The notes: generated from the letters alone by a model not told the origin. Shown: positions 45,009-57,403, counted from the stretch's first letter. The stretch is 64,000 nt of DNA from Leptospira weilii serovar Ranarum str. ICFT (GCF_000332415.1 NZ_AOHC02000026.1:76001-140000), one strand, 5' to 3'. Translations and numbers: made by a program.

Positions 45009-46790
45009 TTGGAAAAAAGCGCGAAGATCTTTAAAAATCCCGATGATATGATTCGAGAAACGGTAAGTCCGGGAATGTATCTGCATCTTTCGGCGACTAT
45101 GTCCAGACCCAACGCGCTCATCTATTCCCTCGCCCGTTGTTTTCAATATTCAAATCCGGAATTCGTCATCAGCATGGCGGGAATTCATTCCAGCGCGCAC
45201 GCGCTTACGATCTCAAAAATCGTAAAAAGAATGATCACGGGTTTTGCGGGAGACAATTATCCGAAACCCTCGCCTAATTCATTATATTCTAATTTACTGG
45301 AAGGTAAACCGTTCGAACTCGAACTCTGGTCCCTTCTCAGCATCGTTCAAAGGTTGATGGCGGGTGCGATGCGGCTTCCGGGTTTTATCACCAACTCCCT
45401 TTTGGGAAGCGATCTGATTTTGGACAAGTTGGGCAACACCGCATTTTTATTTCCCGATCCCAAACATCGCGGCACGAACGGCTCTCATCCTCCGAATTAT
45501 AAAGGTAAAAAAGGCGTGGATCTGGTTTACATTCTCCCCTTAAATCCGGACCTCACTCTTTTACACGCGGTCGTGGGAGACGAGGAAGGAAATCTGGTTC
45601 TCTGCCCTCCGAGCGGGGAAAGAGATTGGGGAGCGCTCGCCGCCAAACAAGGAGTGATCGCGACGGTGGAAAAAATCGTTCCCAGAGGTTCCCTTCCTGC
45701 CGAACTCGTTACGATCCCGGGCAATCGTGTCAAAGCGATTTCCGTGGCGGAATTCGGCGCCCATCCCCAATCCCTGCGCGTCCACAATTTGAAGGGAGTT
45801 TCCGCTTTCGAGGGGCTTTCCACCTATCTGGACGACTACGAATTTCAAATCGAAGCCAACGAAGCGGCTAACGCACCTTCTCGTGCGGAAAAATGGTATG
45901 CAGATTTTGTAAACTTACAAGGCGGTCACTCGGAATATCTGGAACGTCTGGGAAACGTTCGTCTTAAGAAATTAAAAAACATTCCCGAAGAAAACAAAGC
46001 CGTCCGTCCGGAAGATCCGAAAACCGTGAACGACTCGGAGCAAATGATCATTCTCGCCGCAAGAGCGATTCAAGAATACGTCAAAACCAAAGGTTATAAA
46101 ACGATTCTCGCGGGTATCGGAGCCGCTCATATCTCGGCTTGGACCGCGGCCCGATTTTTGGAGCAAGAAGGAATTTCAGTCAAGGTCATCACGGAACTCG
46201 GTTTTTTTTCGATGAAGCCGCACACGGGAGACGTTTTTCTTTTCAGCCAACTGCATACCAAAGATTGCACGATGCTTTCCGACATCACGGGTATTTTGGG
46301 AACCGTGGTTCCCGATCACTGCCTAGGTGTTTTAGGCGCGGCGGAAGTGGATTGGTTCGGCAATATCAACTCCACAAAAACTTCCAAAGGAAAATTTCTT
46401 GTGGGTTCGGGCGGAGCCAACGACATCGCGGCGGTCGCGGATTGTATCGTGGTCGCAAAGGCAAATCGGGGAAGATTTGTGAAACACGTTAGTTACATTA
46501 CTTCGGTGGGAGACAGAGTGATGGAAGCGGTCTGTCAATTCGGTAGATTTCAAAGAACTCCCAACTCGGATCACGTTTTCGAGTTTTCCCATTGGATCTC
46601 GCCTCCTTCCGACGAAGAAATGGAACCGGAGGAAGCGGTATTACGTTATACGTCTTGGCTCCCTCCGGACGAGGACATTCCTCTCAAACGGGAACCTCCG
46701 GTTACCTCGGAAGAACTGACCGTTTTACGCGAATTGGATCCGGAAAAGATCTACATAGAACAATTTATGGTATATACAAGACTTCCGTAA
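45009..46790 (+). CDS. Family I CoA-transferase, alpha and beta domains fused
   Basis: 593 residues. The N-terminal half is an alpha-type domain (SRPNALIYSLARCFQYSNP, VISMAGIHSSAHALTISKIV); the C-terminal half is the beta-type domain with the GLU-type segment VKVITELGFFSMKPHTGDVF, in which the Glu could be the catalytic residue, and the LVGSGGANDIAAVADCIVVA block. Two subunits that are separate in glutaconate or acetate CoA-transferases are joined here. It moves CoA between carboxylates. The TTG at 45009 is used because the frame opens there; a start at a later ATG near 45046 is possible. KAS III-like gene follows after 33 bp. Confidence 0.8.
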   Translation: MEKSAKIFKNPDDMIRETVSPGMYLHLSATMSRPNALIYSLARCFQYSNPEFVISMAGIHSSAHALTISKIVKRMITGFAGDNYPKPSPNSLYSNLLEGKPFELELWSLLSIVQRLMAGAMRLPGFITNSLLGSDLILDKLGNTAFLFPDPKHRGTNGSHPPNYKGKKGVDLVYILPLNPDLTLLHAVVGDEEGNLVLCPPSGERDWGALAAKQGVIATVEKIVPRGSLPAELVTIPGNRVKAISVAEFGAHPQSLRVHNLKGVSAFEGLSTYLDDYEFQIEANEAANAPSRAEKWYADFVNLQGGHSEYLERLGNVRLKKLKNIPEENKAVRPEDPKTVNDSEQMIILAARAIQEYVKTKGYKTILAGIGAAHISAWTAARFLEQEGISVKVITELGFFSMKPHTGDVFLFSQLHTKDCTMLSDITGILGTVVPDHCLGVLGAAEVDWFGNINSTKTSKGKFLVGSGGANDIAAVADCIVVAKANRGRFVKHVSYITSVGDRVMEAVCQFGRFQRTPNSDHVFEFSHWISPPSDEEMEPEEAVLRYTSWLPPDEDIPLKREPPVTSEELTVLRELDPEKIYIEQFMVYTRLP

Positions 46791-46823
46791 TAAAATGAAA
46801 TTTGAATTTACTAGAGGCCCTTT

Positions 46824-47798
46824 ATGAGCGGAAAGAATTTATCGTCGAACGGAATCGGTATCGCCGGTTTCGGTCATTATTTTCCGGAAAAAATCGTTAC
46901 CAACGACGAGATCCGCTCCCGTCTGAAATTTCCGGAAATGCATCCCGCGGAAAAAGCGGTGATCGGTAACATAGGAGTCAACGAAAGAAGAAGAGCCGGC
47001 GAAACGGAAACCGTTATGTTTATGGCCGCAAAGGTCGCGGAGATGGCTCTGAAAGACGCCGGAAAAAAACCGGAAGACGTGGATCTTTACATTCTCGCAA
47101 ACTGGACGGATCGTTATTATCTCCCCGATCTAGCTCCGCAAGCGTCCAAACTTTCGGGGACTACAAACGCGCTCGCTTTCGACGTTAGCACCGCTTGCAC
47201 CGGATTTGTTCACGGAGTTCAAACCGCATCCGCGTATTTGGGAACTGGAAAATTTAAAAACGCTCTTGTAATCGGAAGCGAACGTTTTTCCGTCAGAACA
47301 AGAATGGGAGGTTACGGAGAATTTACGGCGGGAGACGCGGCTGCGGGAGTTTTTTTGGAGCACACGGGCGATAAAAATTCCGGAATCATCGATTGCTTTT
47401 TACAAGACGACGGAGACTTGGCGGGAATCATCGTAACCGGTCCCCCTCCTTCGAGTTACGTGAAAAGTTATCCGGAACTCGTTACGAACGCGGCCGATCT
47501 CACTCTCAAGTCCATGGATCTACTTTTGGAAAAAAACGGTCTTACCGTTGACGACGTGGATTGGGTCGTTCCTCATCCCGGTACGGACGTGGTCGTTCAG
47601 GACGTTCTCAAAAGGACGAAGTTCCCGAGGGAAAAAATTCTTATGAACTTCGAAAGAATGGGAAACACTTCCGCGGCCTCGATCCCCGTTGTTTTATCAG
47701 AATATTATTATAAAGGAAAATTCAAAAAAGGAGATGTATTCCTCACCCCCGCCGTAGGAGGCGGGTTTTATTGGGGAGGACTCTTATTTCGTCTTTGA
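46824..47798 (+). CDS. KAS III-like beta-ketoacyl synthase (FabH-type)
   Basis: 324 residues. Thiolase-fold protein with Cys125 in VSTACTGFVHGVQ, His in WVVPHPGTDVV and Asn in GNTSAASIPVVLSEYY, the Cys-His-Asn triad of FabH. It differs from housekeeping FabH in LGTGKFKNALVIGSERFS context and may use an acyl-CoA primer. Gene order CoA-transferase > KAS III suggests the CoA-transferase makes the primer thioester (inference). A giant kinase gene starts 24 bp downstream. Confidence 0.87.
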   Translation: MSGKNLSSNGIGIAGFGHYFPEKIVTNDEIRSRLKFPEMHPAEKAVIGNIGVNERRRAGETETVMFMAAKVAEMALKDAGKKPEDVDLYILANWTDRYYLPDLAPQASKLSGTTNALAFDVSTACTGFVHGVQTASAYLGTGKFKNALVIGSERFSVRTRMGGYGEFTAGDAAAGVFLEHTGDKNSGIIDCFLQDDGDLAGIIVTGPPPSSYVKSYPELVTNAADLTLKSMDLLLEKNGLTVDDVDWVVPHPGTDVVVQDVLKRTKFPREKILMNFERMGNTSAASIPVVLSEYYYKGKFKKGDVFLTPAVGGGFYWGGLLFRL

Positions 47799-47822
47799 AC
47801 GAATATAAGAAAACCGATATAT

Positions 47823-50800
47823 ATGAAAATAGATGGTTACGAAATCAAAGAGAGAATGAACACCGACTCGTCTACGGAGGTTTATAAAGCGGTACGATCC
47901 AAGGACGGAACCGAAGTCGTAGTCAAATACATTCCGATTTTGGACGAATTGCACCCTGCGGTGGTCAATCTTAGAAACGAATACGAAATTCTAAGTTATC
48001 TCGCCTCCGAAAAAATGATTCACGCGTTCGGAATGGAAAAAATTCCGGAAGGTTTTATACTGATCTTGGAATTCGTTCCCGGAGATTCCCTCAAACATTT
48101 TTCCGGGAAAAAACCGGGCAACTTAAACGACTTCTTCAAAATCGCGATCGACCTCGCGGAAAAACTCGGAGAAATCCATAATAAAAAAGTAATACACAAG
48201 GATCTTAAACCGGACAATATCATATTCAATCCGGTTACGGAAGTTTTAAGAATCGTGGACTTCGGAATTTCCACCCGACTTTCCAAGGAAGAAACTTCCT
48301 GGTCCAATCCGAACCGCCTCGAAGGAAGTATCCACTACGTTTCTCCGGAACAAACGGGTAGAATGAACCGTTCCGTGGATTACAGAAGCGATTTTTATTC
48401 TCTCGGAGTCACTTTCTACGAACTTCTCACCGGAAAACTTCCTTTTGAAAGCGAGGACCTTTTGGAACTCGTTCACTTCCATCTCGCAAAATCTCCGGTC
48501 GATCCTCGTAAAGTCCGAGGCGAAATTCCGGAAGCCCTTTCTCATGTCGTATTAAAACTTCTCTCAAAAACCGCGGAGGAAAGATACCAAACGTCGGAAG
48601 GACTCAAATCGGACTTGGAGATCATTCGGGACCAATGGTTGGAGTCCGGGGACGCTCCCGCTTTTCCTCTGGGCGCCAGGGATTATTCCCACGAATTCAA
48701 AATCCCTCAAAAACTCTACGGAAGAGAGGGATACATTCAAGCGTTGTTAAACGAATTCAAACGTATGACGGAAACCGGAAGGACGAGTGTCGTTCTGATC
48801 GCGGGTTATTCCGGCGTAGGCAAATCCTCCCTTGTCAAAGAGATCAACAAACCGCTCACCGAATCGAAAGGATATTCCATTTCCGGAAAATTCGATCAGT
48901 ACAACCGTAACGTTCCCTTCAGCGCTATCATTCAAGTATTCTCCAATTTGATCGAACAAATTCTGACGGAATCCCCTGAAAGAATCGAAGACTGGAAAAA
49001 CAAAATCAAAACCGCCTTAGGCGCGAACGGAAAAGTTATAACCGACGTTTTGCCCGAACTCGAGTTCATCATCGGGGAACAACCCCCCGTCGCGGAGTTG
49101 GGACCTCAGGAAAACGCGAACCGTTTTTATTTGGTATTTCAGAATTTTATCAAGATCTTCGCCGATCAGGATCATCCGCTCGCGATCTTTTTGGACGATT
49201 TACAATGGGCGGACACACCTTCTTTGGAGCTTGTCAAAAATCTGATCGAAGACGCTTCCGTAAATTATATTTTCTTAATATTAGCTTACAGAGACAACGA
49301 AGTGGATTCCACACATCCTTTCTCAGCCCTGATTACGGGTTTGGAAAGGGAAGGATTTCGTCCGGATAAAATCCTTCTCAAACCCCTAAGTCTGGAAAAC
49401 GTGAACGAACTTTTATCGGACAGTTTACGCAGACCCGCCGAAGAAACCATAAATTTCGCGGAGGTTGTATTTTCCAAAACGAGAGGGAATCCGTTTTTTA
49501 TCAACGAACTGTTAAAACAATTGTCCAAAGAGGAAATCATCTTTTATCAAAAGGGAAATTCCACGATTTTGGGAAGATGGATCTGGAATCTTGAAAAAAT
49601 CAAAGAGACGGAAATTTCGGATAACGTGGTAGATCTTCTCGTCAAAAGGATCAAAAAACTTTCTCCCCGCACCCAAGAGACCTTAAAACTCGCTTCTTGT
49701 ATCGGAAGTAATTTCGATCTCGCAATCCAATCCAAAATTTTAGGCGTAACGTTAAAGGAAACCGCGGCGGCGCTTATGGAAACCATGGAAGAGGAATTGA
49801 TCGTTCCGATCGGAGACAACTATCGTCTCGTAGATTCGATGGTCGAAATCGAAAAAAATAAGGATAAGAATTTTCAGACCGCAAAGTCGATTCAATTCCG
49901 ATTTCAACACGACCGTGTGCAACAAGCGAGTTACGAACTTCTAAACGAGGATCAAAAAAAGTCCTTACGACTTCAGATCGGAAGAATCCTTCTCGAAAAC
50001 TTAAACGAAAAGGCTTTGGAGGATTCGATCTTCGACGTGGTAAACCACTTGAACACGGGCTCCGCACTCATCGTCGAAAATTCCGAAAAAAGAAAATTAC
50101 TAGAATTGAATATTCAAGCCGCTCAAAAAGCGAAACTTTCCGCCGCTTACAAACCCGCAATGTTGTATTCCGAAAAAGCGAAAGAACTTCTATTTTCCCT
50201 TTCTAAAACGAAAAAAGACGACAAGGAACTTTGGGAAAAGGAATACGAGATCACGTATTCGGTTTACAAAGAACTCGCAGAAATTCTTTATCTCAACGGT
50301 AACTTCGAAGAATCCCAGGAGACGATTCAAAATATTTTAAAACAGGCAAAAACTCCCGTGGAACAAGCGGAAGCCTACAACTTGCTGATGATCGAATATT
50401 CGGCCCAAGGTAAATACGACCTCGCCATGCCGACCGTGATTAAGGCCCTAAAACCTTTGGGGATTGAACTTCCCGTTTCCGGTTTCGACAAGGTTGTAAA
50501 AAAAGAAATCGAAGAGGCGAAAAAAAATCTAAAAGGTCGAAGCGTAACATCGTTGTTAGACGCTCCTTTGATGAAGGACCTCCATCATATCTGGGCCGTA
50601 AATCTTTTAATCAGCGCGATCCCGATGGCTTACAACAAGGAACCCGCTCTTTTTCCGGTGATCTGTTTGAAGATGGCGAACCTTTTGTTGAAATACGGAA
50701 ACCTTTCCGACTCGTACGGTTATTCCTGTTACGGTATGGTCCTCGTCAGTCAGTTAAACGACTACAAAGGCGCGTATGATTTTTGCGAACTCGCGGTTAA

Positions 50801-53177
50801 ACTCAGCGAAAAATATTTAAACTCGGGCGGATATACAAAAGCCGCGAACATCCTCGCCAACTATTCGTCCTCTTTCGTAAAACACCTGAAATTTTCGGAA
50901 GATATCAACATCAAATGCGTTCAATCCGCTTTGGATTCGGGGGAGTTTTTACACGGAAGTTACGCCGCTATGAACGATGCGTCTAACGTAATGTTCCAAG
51001 GAAAAAATCTGGAAATCCTAAAACCCAAGATCAATCAACTTCTCAAGTTCGTCAGAAAGGTAAAAAACAATCTTGCGATCGATACGATCCTCGGAACCAC
51101 TCTCATTCTTTCCAACCTTAGAGGGGAAACCGGAAGTCATCTCGACTTCTCCTCCGCCGAGTATCTTGAAAAAGAATACATCGATCTGTGCAACGATCAT
51201 CAAAGTTTGGCTCCGATCTGTACCTTTAAGGTGATGAAGGTTCGTTCGCTTTTGATGTACGGAGAATATCAACTCGCGCTTCAGGAAGCGGAAGAAACAA
51301 ACGGAATGATTCTCTATTTGGGAGGTCAGTACGGTCCGCTCGAACATAACTTCTTATATTCACTCGCTTTAGCCGCGAACTACAAAAAAGTTTCCCCCGA
51401 TCTTAAGAAGGAATATCTTAAAAAGATTCGGGAAAATCAAAAACATCTTCTGACTCTGGCCGAAAGTTGTCCCGAAAACTTTTATCACAAATATCTTCTC
51501 GTGGACGCCGAACTCGCGAGACTGGAATACAAAAATTGGAAGGCGGCCAGGACCTACGAAGCGGCGATCCGAGAGGCGAGAAAGAACGAATTTCAAAACG
51601 ACGAAGCGCTCGCCTGCGAGAACGCAGCGATGTTCTGGCTCTCCAAAGGTAGCGTTAAAATCGCGGGAGAATTTATCAACGAAGCGTTTCATCGTTACGG
51701 CCTTTGGGGAGCCAACCTCAAACAAAGTATGCTCAAGTCCAAGTTTCCGGAATTTATTCGGGAAAGGGGAACCGGAATTTTACGCACCCACCGAACGATT
51801 TCCAGTACGACCGCCACCGCAACCGAAATGTATTCGGGTCAAACGCTGGATCTTCAATCCGTATTAAAAAGTTCCACCGCGATTTCCGGAGAGATTAAAC
51901 TGGAAAATCTCCTGGACAAATTGATGAAGATCGTGATCGAAAACGCGGGAGCACAACGCGGAGTTTTGATCTTGAAAAAAGAGGGAAAACTTTATGTGGA
52001 AGCCGAGGGTTCGATTTCCAAAGACGACGTCGAAGTATTGACGGGTATTCCCCTCGGTAGCAGCAAAAATCTTCCGATCTCTCTCATCTACTACGTGGAA
52101 AGAACCAAGGAAAATCTTGTCTTAAGAAACGCGCACCAGGACGAGAAGTTTAACAAAGACGAATATATTAAAAATTCCAAAACGAAATCGATCCTCTGCG
52201 CGCCCGTGATCAAACAGGGGGAAATTTCCGGAATTCTCTATCTCGAAAATAATCTTTCGGAAGGCGCTTTCACTTCGGATCGACTTCAGATCATGAACAT
52301 TCTTGCCTCTCAAGCCGCGATCTCCATCGACAACGCGTTACTCTACGCGAACATGGAAGAGAAGGTCAGGGAAAGAACCAGGGAATTGGCTCAAGCGAAC
52401 GCGGATCTGGAACTCAAGAATCAGCGTATCACGGATAGTATTACATATTCTTTGAATATTCAACAGGCGATTCTTCCTTCGAACGACACTCTCGCGAAAA
52501 ACTTACGCGAACAGTTCGTTCTTTTCAGACCGAAAGACATCGTATCGGGAGACTTCTACTGGTTCAGTAAAAAAGAAGGATCGATTTTTCTCGCGGCGGT
52601 CGATTGTACTGGACACGGAGTTCCCGGCGCGTTAATGTCAATGATAGGCAATACGTTGCTGAACCAAATCGTAAACGAAGCGGGAATCAAAGATCCGGGT
52701 AAGGTTTTGGAACACCTAAACCGAAACGTTCGACAAGCATTAAAACAAGACACGTTAGGCGCAAACTCTTTGGACGGAATGGATATCTGTTTCTGTAGAA
52801 TCGACGAGGATAAAGTTCTGTTTGCAGGCGCCAAAAGACCGCTCTATTTCTCAAAGGGTGATAAGATCGAAGAAATTAAAGGCGATAGACATTCGATCGG
52901 CGGAAGACAAAAAGAGGATTCCAGAACGTATTCCACTCACGAAGTGAAATTGGAAAAGGGAAAGTCCGTCATGTTCTATCTCACGACGGACGGTTATATG
53001 GATCAACCGAATCCACAAAGACAAAGGATCACGAGTAAGGGACTGATCTCCCATTTGCAAAACGTCCTTACCCTATCCGCACACGAACAAAAGGAACGAC
53101 TATCCTCCTTTTTGGACGAATACCAAGCGGGAGAGGCTCAGAGAGACGATATAACTTTGATCGGATTTAGAATCTGA
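47823..53177 (+). CDS. Ser/Thr kinase - AAA ATPase - GAF - SpoIIE phosphatase, 1784 residues
   Basis: Order: Ser/Thr kinase domain, about 1-265 (VVVKYIP, VIHKDLKPDNIIF, RIVDFGIS); AAA_16-type ATPase, about 300-560 (Walker A AGYSGVGKSSLVKEI, Walker B IFLDDLQWAD); a long helical TPR-like middle (about 600-1330); GAF, about 1360-1510 (AQRGVLILKKEGKLYVEAEG); coiled coil; and SpoIIE/PP2C phosphatase, about 1535-1784 (RPKDIVSGDFYWFSKK, AAVDCTGHGVPGALMSM, TTDGYMDQ, RDDITLIGFRI). The kinase Lys, HxD-type loop (HKD in place of HRD) and DFG are present. This architecture occurs in large multidomain sensor kinases. The SpoIIE end equals SiaA in function. A SiaB-like gene follows after 39 bp. Confidence 0.9.
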   Translation: MKIDGYEIKERMNTDSSTEVYKAVRSKDGTEVVVKYIPILDELHPAVVNLRNEYEILSYLASEKMIHAFGMEKIPEGFILILEFVPGDSLKHFSGKKPGNLNDFFKIAIDLAEKLGEIHNKKVIHKDLKPDNIIFNPVTEVLRIVDFGISTRLSKEETSWSNPNRLEGSIHYVSPEQTGRMNRSVDYRSDFYSLGVTFYELLTGKLPFESEDLLELVHFHLAKSPVDPRKVRGEIPEALSHVVLKLLSKTAEERYQTSEGLKSDLEIIRDQWLESGDAPAFPLGARDYSHEFKIPQKLYGREGYIQALLNEFKRMTETGRTSVVLIAGYSGVGKSSLVKEINKPLTESKGYSISGKFDQYNRNVPFSAIIQVFSNLIEQILTESPERIEDWKNKIKTALGANGKVITDVLPELEFIIGEQPPVAELGPQENANRFYLVFQNFIKIFADQDHPLAIFLDDLQWADTPSLELVKNLIEDASVNYIFLILAYRDNEVDSTHPFSALITGLEREGFRPDKILLKPLSLENVNELLSDSLRRPAEETINFAEVVFSKTRGNPFFINELLKQLSKEEIIFYQKGNSTILGRWIWNLEKIKETEISDNVVDLLVKRIKKLSPRTQETLKLASCIGSNFDLAIQSKILGVTLKETAAALMETMEEELIVPIGDNYRLVDSMVEIEKNKDKNFQTAKSIQFRFQHDRVQQASYELLNEDQKKSLRLQIGRILLENLNEKALEDSIFDVVNHLNTGSALIVENSEKRKLLELNIQAAQKAKLSAAYKPAMLYSEKAKELLFSLSKTKKDDKELWEKEYEITYSVYKELAEILYLNGNFEESQETIQNILKQAKTPVEQAEAYNLLMIEYSAQGKYDLAMPTVIKALKPLGIELPVSGFDKVVKKEIEEAKKNLKGRSVTSLLDAPLMKDLHHIWAVNLLISAIPMAYNKEPALFPVICLKMANLLLKYGNLSDSYGYSCYGMVLVSQLNDYKGAYDFCELAVKLSEKYLNSGGYTKAANILANYSSSFVKHLKFSEDINIKCVQSALDSGEFLHGSYAAMNDASNVMFQGKNLEILKPKINQLLKFVRKVKNNLAIDTILGTTLILSNLRGETGSHLDFSSAEYLEKEYIDLCNDHQSLAPICTFKVMKVRSLLMYGEYQLALQEAEETNGMILYLGGQYGPLEHNFLYSLALAANYKKVSPDLKKEYLKKIRENQKHLLTLAESCPENFYHKYLLVDAELARLEYKNWKAARTYEAAIREARKNEFQNDEALACENAAMFWLSKGSVKIAGEFINEAFHRYGLWGANLKQSMLKSKFPEFIRERGTGILRTHRTISSTTATATEMYSGQTLDLQSVLKSSTAISGEIKLENLLDKLMKIVIENAGAQRGVLILKKEGKLYVEAEGSISKDDVEVLTGIPLGSSKNLPISLIYYVERTKENLVLRNAHQDEKFNKDEYIKNSKTKSILCAPVIKQGEISGILYLENNLSEGAFTSDRLQIMNILASQAAISIDNALLYANMEEKVRERTRELAQANADLELKNQRITDSITYSLNIQQAILPSNDTLAKNLREQFVLFRPKDIVSGDFYWFSKKEGSIFLAAVDCTGHGVPGALMSMIGNTLLNQIVNEAGIKDPGKVLEHLNRNVRQALKQDTLGANSLDGMDICFCRIDEDKVLFAGAKRPLYFSKGDKIEEIKGDRHSIGGRQKEDSRTYSTHEVKLEKGKSVMFYLTTDGYMDQPNPQRQRITSKGLISHLQNVLTLSAHEQKERLSSFLDEYQAGEAQRDDITLIGFRI

Positions 53178-53216
53178 CCAAGCGAACAAAATATAGGAGT
53201 ATGTTAAAACGAAATG

Positions 53217-53768
53217 ATGGAAAATAAGTCCCTAAATCTGTTTAAACAATATACGGACGCCTACGATTATCAATTCATTGTTTCCTTTAAAGGTCGTCTA
53301 TCGCAGGAAGTTCTGACTGAATTCGGTTCGATGATCCGAACGTCTCTAAGTACGGAATCGAAAATTAAAAAAATCTTCGCGGTTTTTATAGAACTCGCTC
53401 AAAACATGTTACACTATTCTGCGGAAAGAAAGGCTCTCGAAGACGGAAGGGAAAGCGGAGTCGGCATCATTCGAGTCGATGAAAAATCGATTGGCTATAA
53501 TGTTTCCGCCGGAAATCTTGTACTAAATGAAAAAATAGAATCGTTGAAAACTAAATGCGAGAAAATCAATTCGATGTCAAGGGATGAGTTAAAAATTTAT
53601 TACCAACGACAGTTACGCTCGAACAGACCCGAAGACAGCAAAGGTGCGGGAGTCGGTTTGATCGATATTGCGAGGAAGTCGGACGGGCCTCTTTCTTACG
53701 ATATCGCGCCGGTGGACGATAAATATTCGTTCTTTACACTTTCTGCATACTTTACGAAGGAAAATTGA
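53217..53768 (+). CDS. SiaB-like protein kinase (DUF6272), second copy
   Basis: About 183 residues (two adjacent ATG codons at 53214 and 53217). GHKL kinase motifs: FIELAQNMLHYSAERKALED (N-box with Asn) and RPEDSKGAGVGLIDIARKS (glycine-rich lid). It resembles the copy at 41247 in length and layout. It probably phosphorylates the SiaC-like protein encoded 2 bp downstream. A TAGGAG site lies 14-18 bases upstream of the start, further than ideal. Confidence 0.85.
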   Translation: MENKSLNLFKQYTDAYDYQFIVSFKGRLSQEVLTEFGSMIRTSLSTESKIKKIFAVFIELAQNMLHYSAERKALEDGRESGVGIIRVDEKSIGYNVSAGNLVLNEKIESLKTKCEKINSMSRDELKIYYQRQLRSNRPEDSKGAGVGLIDIARKSDGPLSYDIAPVDDKYSFFTLSAYFTKEN

Positions 53769-53770
53769 GA

Positions 53771-54145
<375 letters not shown>

Positions 54146-54169
54146 AACGGCCCGGTATTAGAACTTTTC

Positions 54170-55642
<1,473 letters not shown>

Positions 55643-55712
55643 GTCCGTTCGTTTACCGGCGCGTTTGTCGTTCGATACAACTTTTTATAGAACGCGACCC
55701 CTCTAAGAACGT

Positions 55713-56171
55713 TTAACCGAGAGCTTTGATTACGTCTGCGGGCGCCTGCACGAGTTCCACAAGCACACCTTCGGACGAGTACGGAAATTCTTCGTTTCCT
55801 TTCGGATGAATAAAACATACCTCGTATCCGGCGGCGCCCTTGCGAATTCCACCCGGTGTAAAACGAACTCCTTTTGCGGTCAGCCATTCCACGGCTTTGT
55901 GAATGTCGTCCACCCAAAGTCCGATATGATTGAGTTTCGGTTCGTGAACCTTCGGACTTTTATTCGCATCGATCGGTTGCATAATATCGACCTCGACCGC
56001 ATACGCGCCCTTTCCGATTCTGAGTATGTCCTCGTCTACGTTTTCTTTTTCACTTTGAAACGTTCCGGTTTTTTCAAGCCCCAAAATATCCACCCAAAAA
56101 GTTTCGAGTTTCTTTTTGTCTTCGCCGCCAACGGCAACTTGTTGAATTCCTAATATTCTAAAAGGTCTCAT
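55713..56171 (-). CDS. VOC-family protein (glyoxalase/epimerase-like)
   Basis: 152 residues from the ATG at 56171, preceded by AAGGAG. Two beta-alpha-beta-beta-beta units: [21 protein letters not shown] and [21 protein letters not shown], with metal-type residues Gln/His and Glu in VLVELVQAP. Closest families are methylmalonyl-CoA epimerase and glyoxalase I. Single gene, convergent with the cyclase gene. Confidence 0.85.
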   Translation of the reverse strand: MRPFRILGIQQVAVGGEDKKKLETFWVDILGLEKTGTFQSEKENVDEDILRIGKGAYAVEVDIMQPIDANKSPKVHEPKLNHIGLWVDDIHKAVEWLTAKGVRFTPGGIRKGAAGYEVCFIHPKGNEEFPYSSEGVLVELVQAPADVIKALG

Positions 56172-56308
56172 GATTCTCCTTCCAACTGAGTCGATTGAAT
56201 CTTCATCCAAAAAATTCCTTTCCTTCGGATTGGCAACTTCAATCTTTCGAACGATGCGCAGCGGGAGAACAACGAAAATCCGACATTGGAAGCGGATCCT
56301 TTTATTTA

Positions 56309-56345
56309 ACGTGAATTCGGGATAACAAAGTTTGGGCGAAGAGCA
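56309..56345 (-). repeat. Miniature element relic, one end (copy E)
   Basis: ACGTGAATTCGGGATAAC followed by AAAGTTTGGGCGAA, the reverse complement of the right end of complete copies. The other end is missing. Confidence 0.6.
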
Positions 56346-56412
56346 TATTCGCTCCCAGCCATAACCGACCCACAAGTTGGCTTCAAGTGGCGAGGGTTCA
56401 GAGGTCGGCGAT

Positions 56413-56451
56413 TTTACAGAATAGAAAAATTATACTTTGATAAAGTCCAAT
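56413..56451 (+). repeat. Dispersed 39-bp repeat (pair with 12558-12596)
   Basis: TTTACAGAATAGAAAAATTA followed by TACTTTGATAAAGTCCAAT; four differences in 39 bp from the other copy. Confidence 0.6.
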
Positions 56452-56710
56452 GACTCTGTTGGGAAAGGTCACTCTGATTTCTCCTAAGAAACAATTAGGA
56501 TGAATTTACGGGGTTGATTATAACACCGGTAGTTGTAATCGCCGAGAATCCGGAGCCGACTAACATACGCGCACTTCCTGCGTCCCATGCATTCGGCATA
56601 ATGAAAGTACCCCGCTCGTGCAAACTGCGGAAGGTTTCAGCTTTTTTACTTTGTGATGTAGCCGTCGGATTTTCAATATCGCGATGACGAAGTTAGACGA
56701 AGGCTGATTA

Positions 56711-57403
56711 TCACAATTCAAATTCCTTTAATTTTGCAAAATACCAAGGAACGGGTTCACAACCGTTTTTTTCATCATTTGCATATTCAATAAGTTTTTC
56801 CCAATGTTCCTCATTTTTAATCAATCCAAAATCATTAAATTCAACTTTAAATTCCTTCTTGAACACGCCTTCCAAATCGTGACATTGAAACGAATGAAAG
56901 CTCCCCGACATTTCGACGCCAATTAAATCAAACCCCACTATTTTTCCGAGTTCGGATTCAATCTCTTCCTGCCTAATTATTTTTCTTATGCCGATTTCTC
57001 CGCATTGAGGACTATCCGGATTAAAATCTTCAATTAGTTTTTTCGCCTCTGATTCGGGTAAATACATTCCAAGTAAATGTATTCGATTCAGATGTGCGAA
57101 AAAGGTATTCTTATATTCTCTTGCAGCTTCTTTAGAACTAAAAACTTCGATATATTGTGTTTGCCCTTCGATGTCTTTCAAATCGGTCCAACTTTGAATT
57201 TCATTAACGGTTTGAGAATCAATCGTGAATGATTGACAAGCATTCATTATGTCTTCCTTACTGCAAGTCCAGGAACGAGCGAAATTATCCATTAAGCTAC
57301 TATTTAAACAAGTACTACATGTATAAATTTCTCTATTTACTAATGAACCAAAGTTTATTTTTTTTAATTGAATCAGGTAATAACCGAGTAAGTGATATTT
57401 CAT
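56711..57403 (-). CDS. Hypothetical protein, 230 residues
   Basis: No recognised domain. It begins MKYHLLGYYLIQLKKINFG with cysteines ETYCSTCLN-like near the N-terminus and further motifs SGSFHSFQCHDLEG and ENGCEPVPWYFAK. Several Glu/Asp-rich helices (ESEAKKLIEDFNPD). Codon use is AT-rich against the neighbouring core genes, suggesting transferred DNA. It could be an immunity- or accessory-type protein, but nothing in the context supports a role. Confidence 0.6.
   Translation of the reverse strand: MKYHLLGYYLIQLKKINFGSLVNREIYTCSTCLNSSLMDNFARSWTCSKEDIMNACQSFTIDSQTVNEIQSWTDLKDIEGQTQYIEVFSSKEAAREYKNTFFAHLNRIHLLGMYLPESEAKKLIEDFNPDSPQCGEIGIRKIIRQEEIESELGKIVGFDLIGVEMSGSFHSFQCHDLEGVFKKEFKVEFNDFGLIKNEEHWEKLIEYANDEKNGCEPVPWYFAKLKEFEL

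Larger units (their letters stand above)
56172..56710. other. Gene-free stretch with element relics, 539 bp
   Basis: It holds a single-ended copy of the miniature element (56309 on) and the 39-bp dispersed repeat at 56413-56451. Otherwise AT-rich, with no credible gene. Confidence 0.6.
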
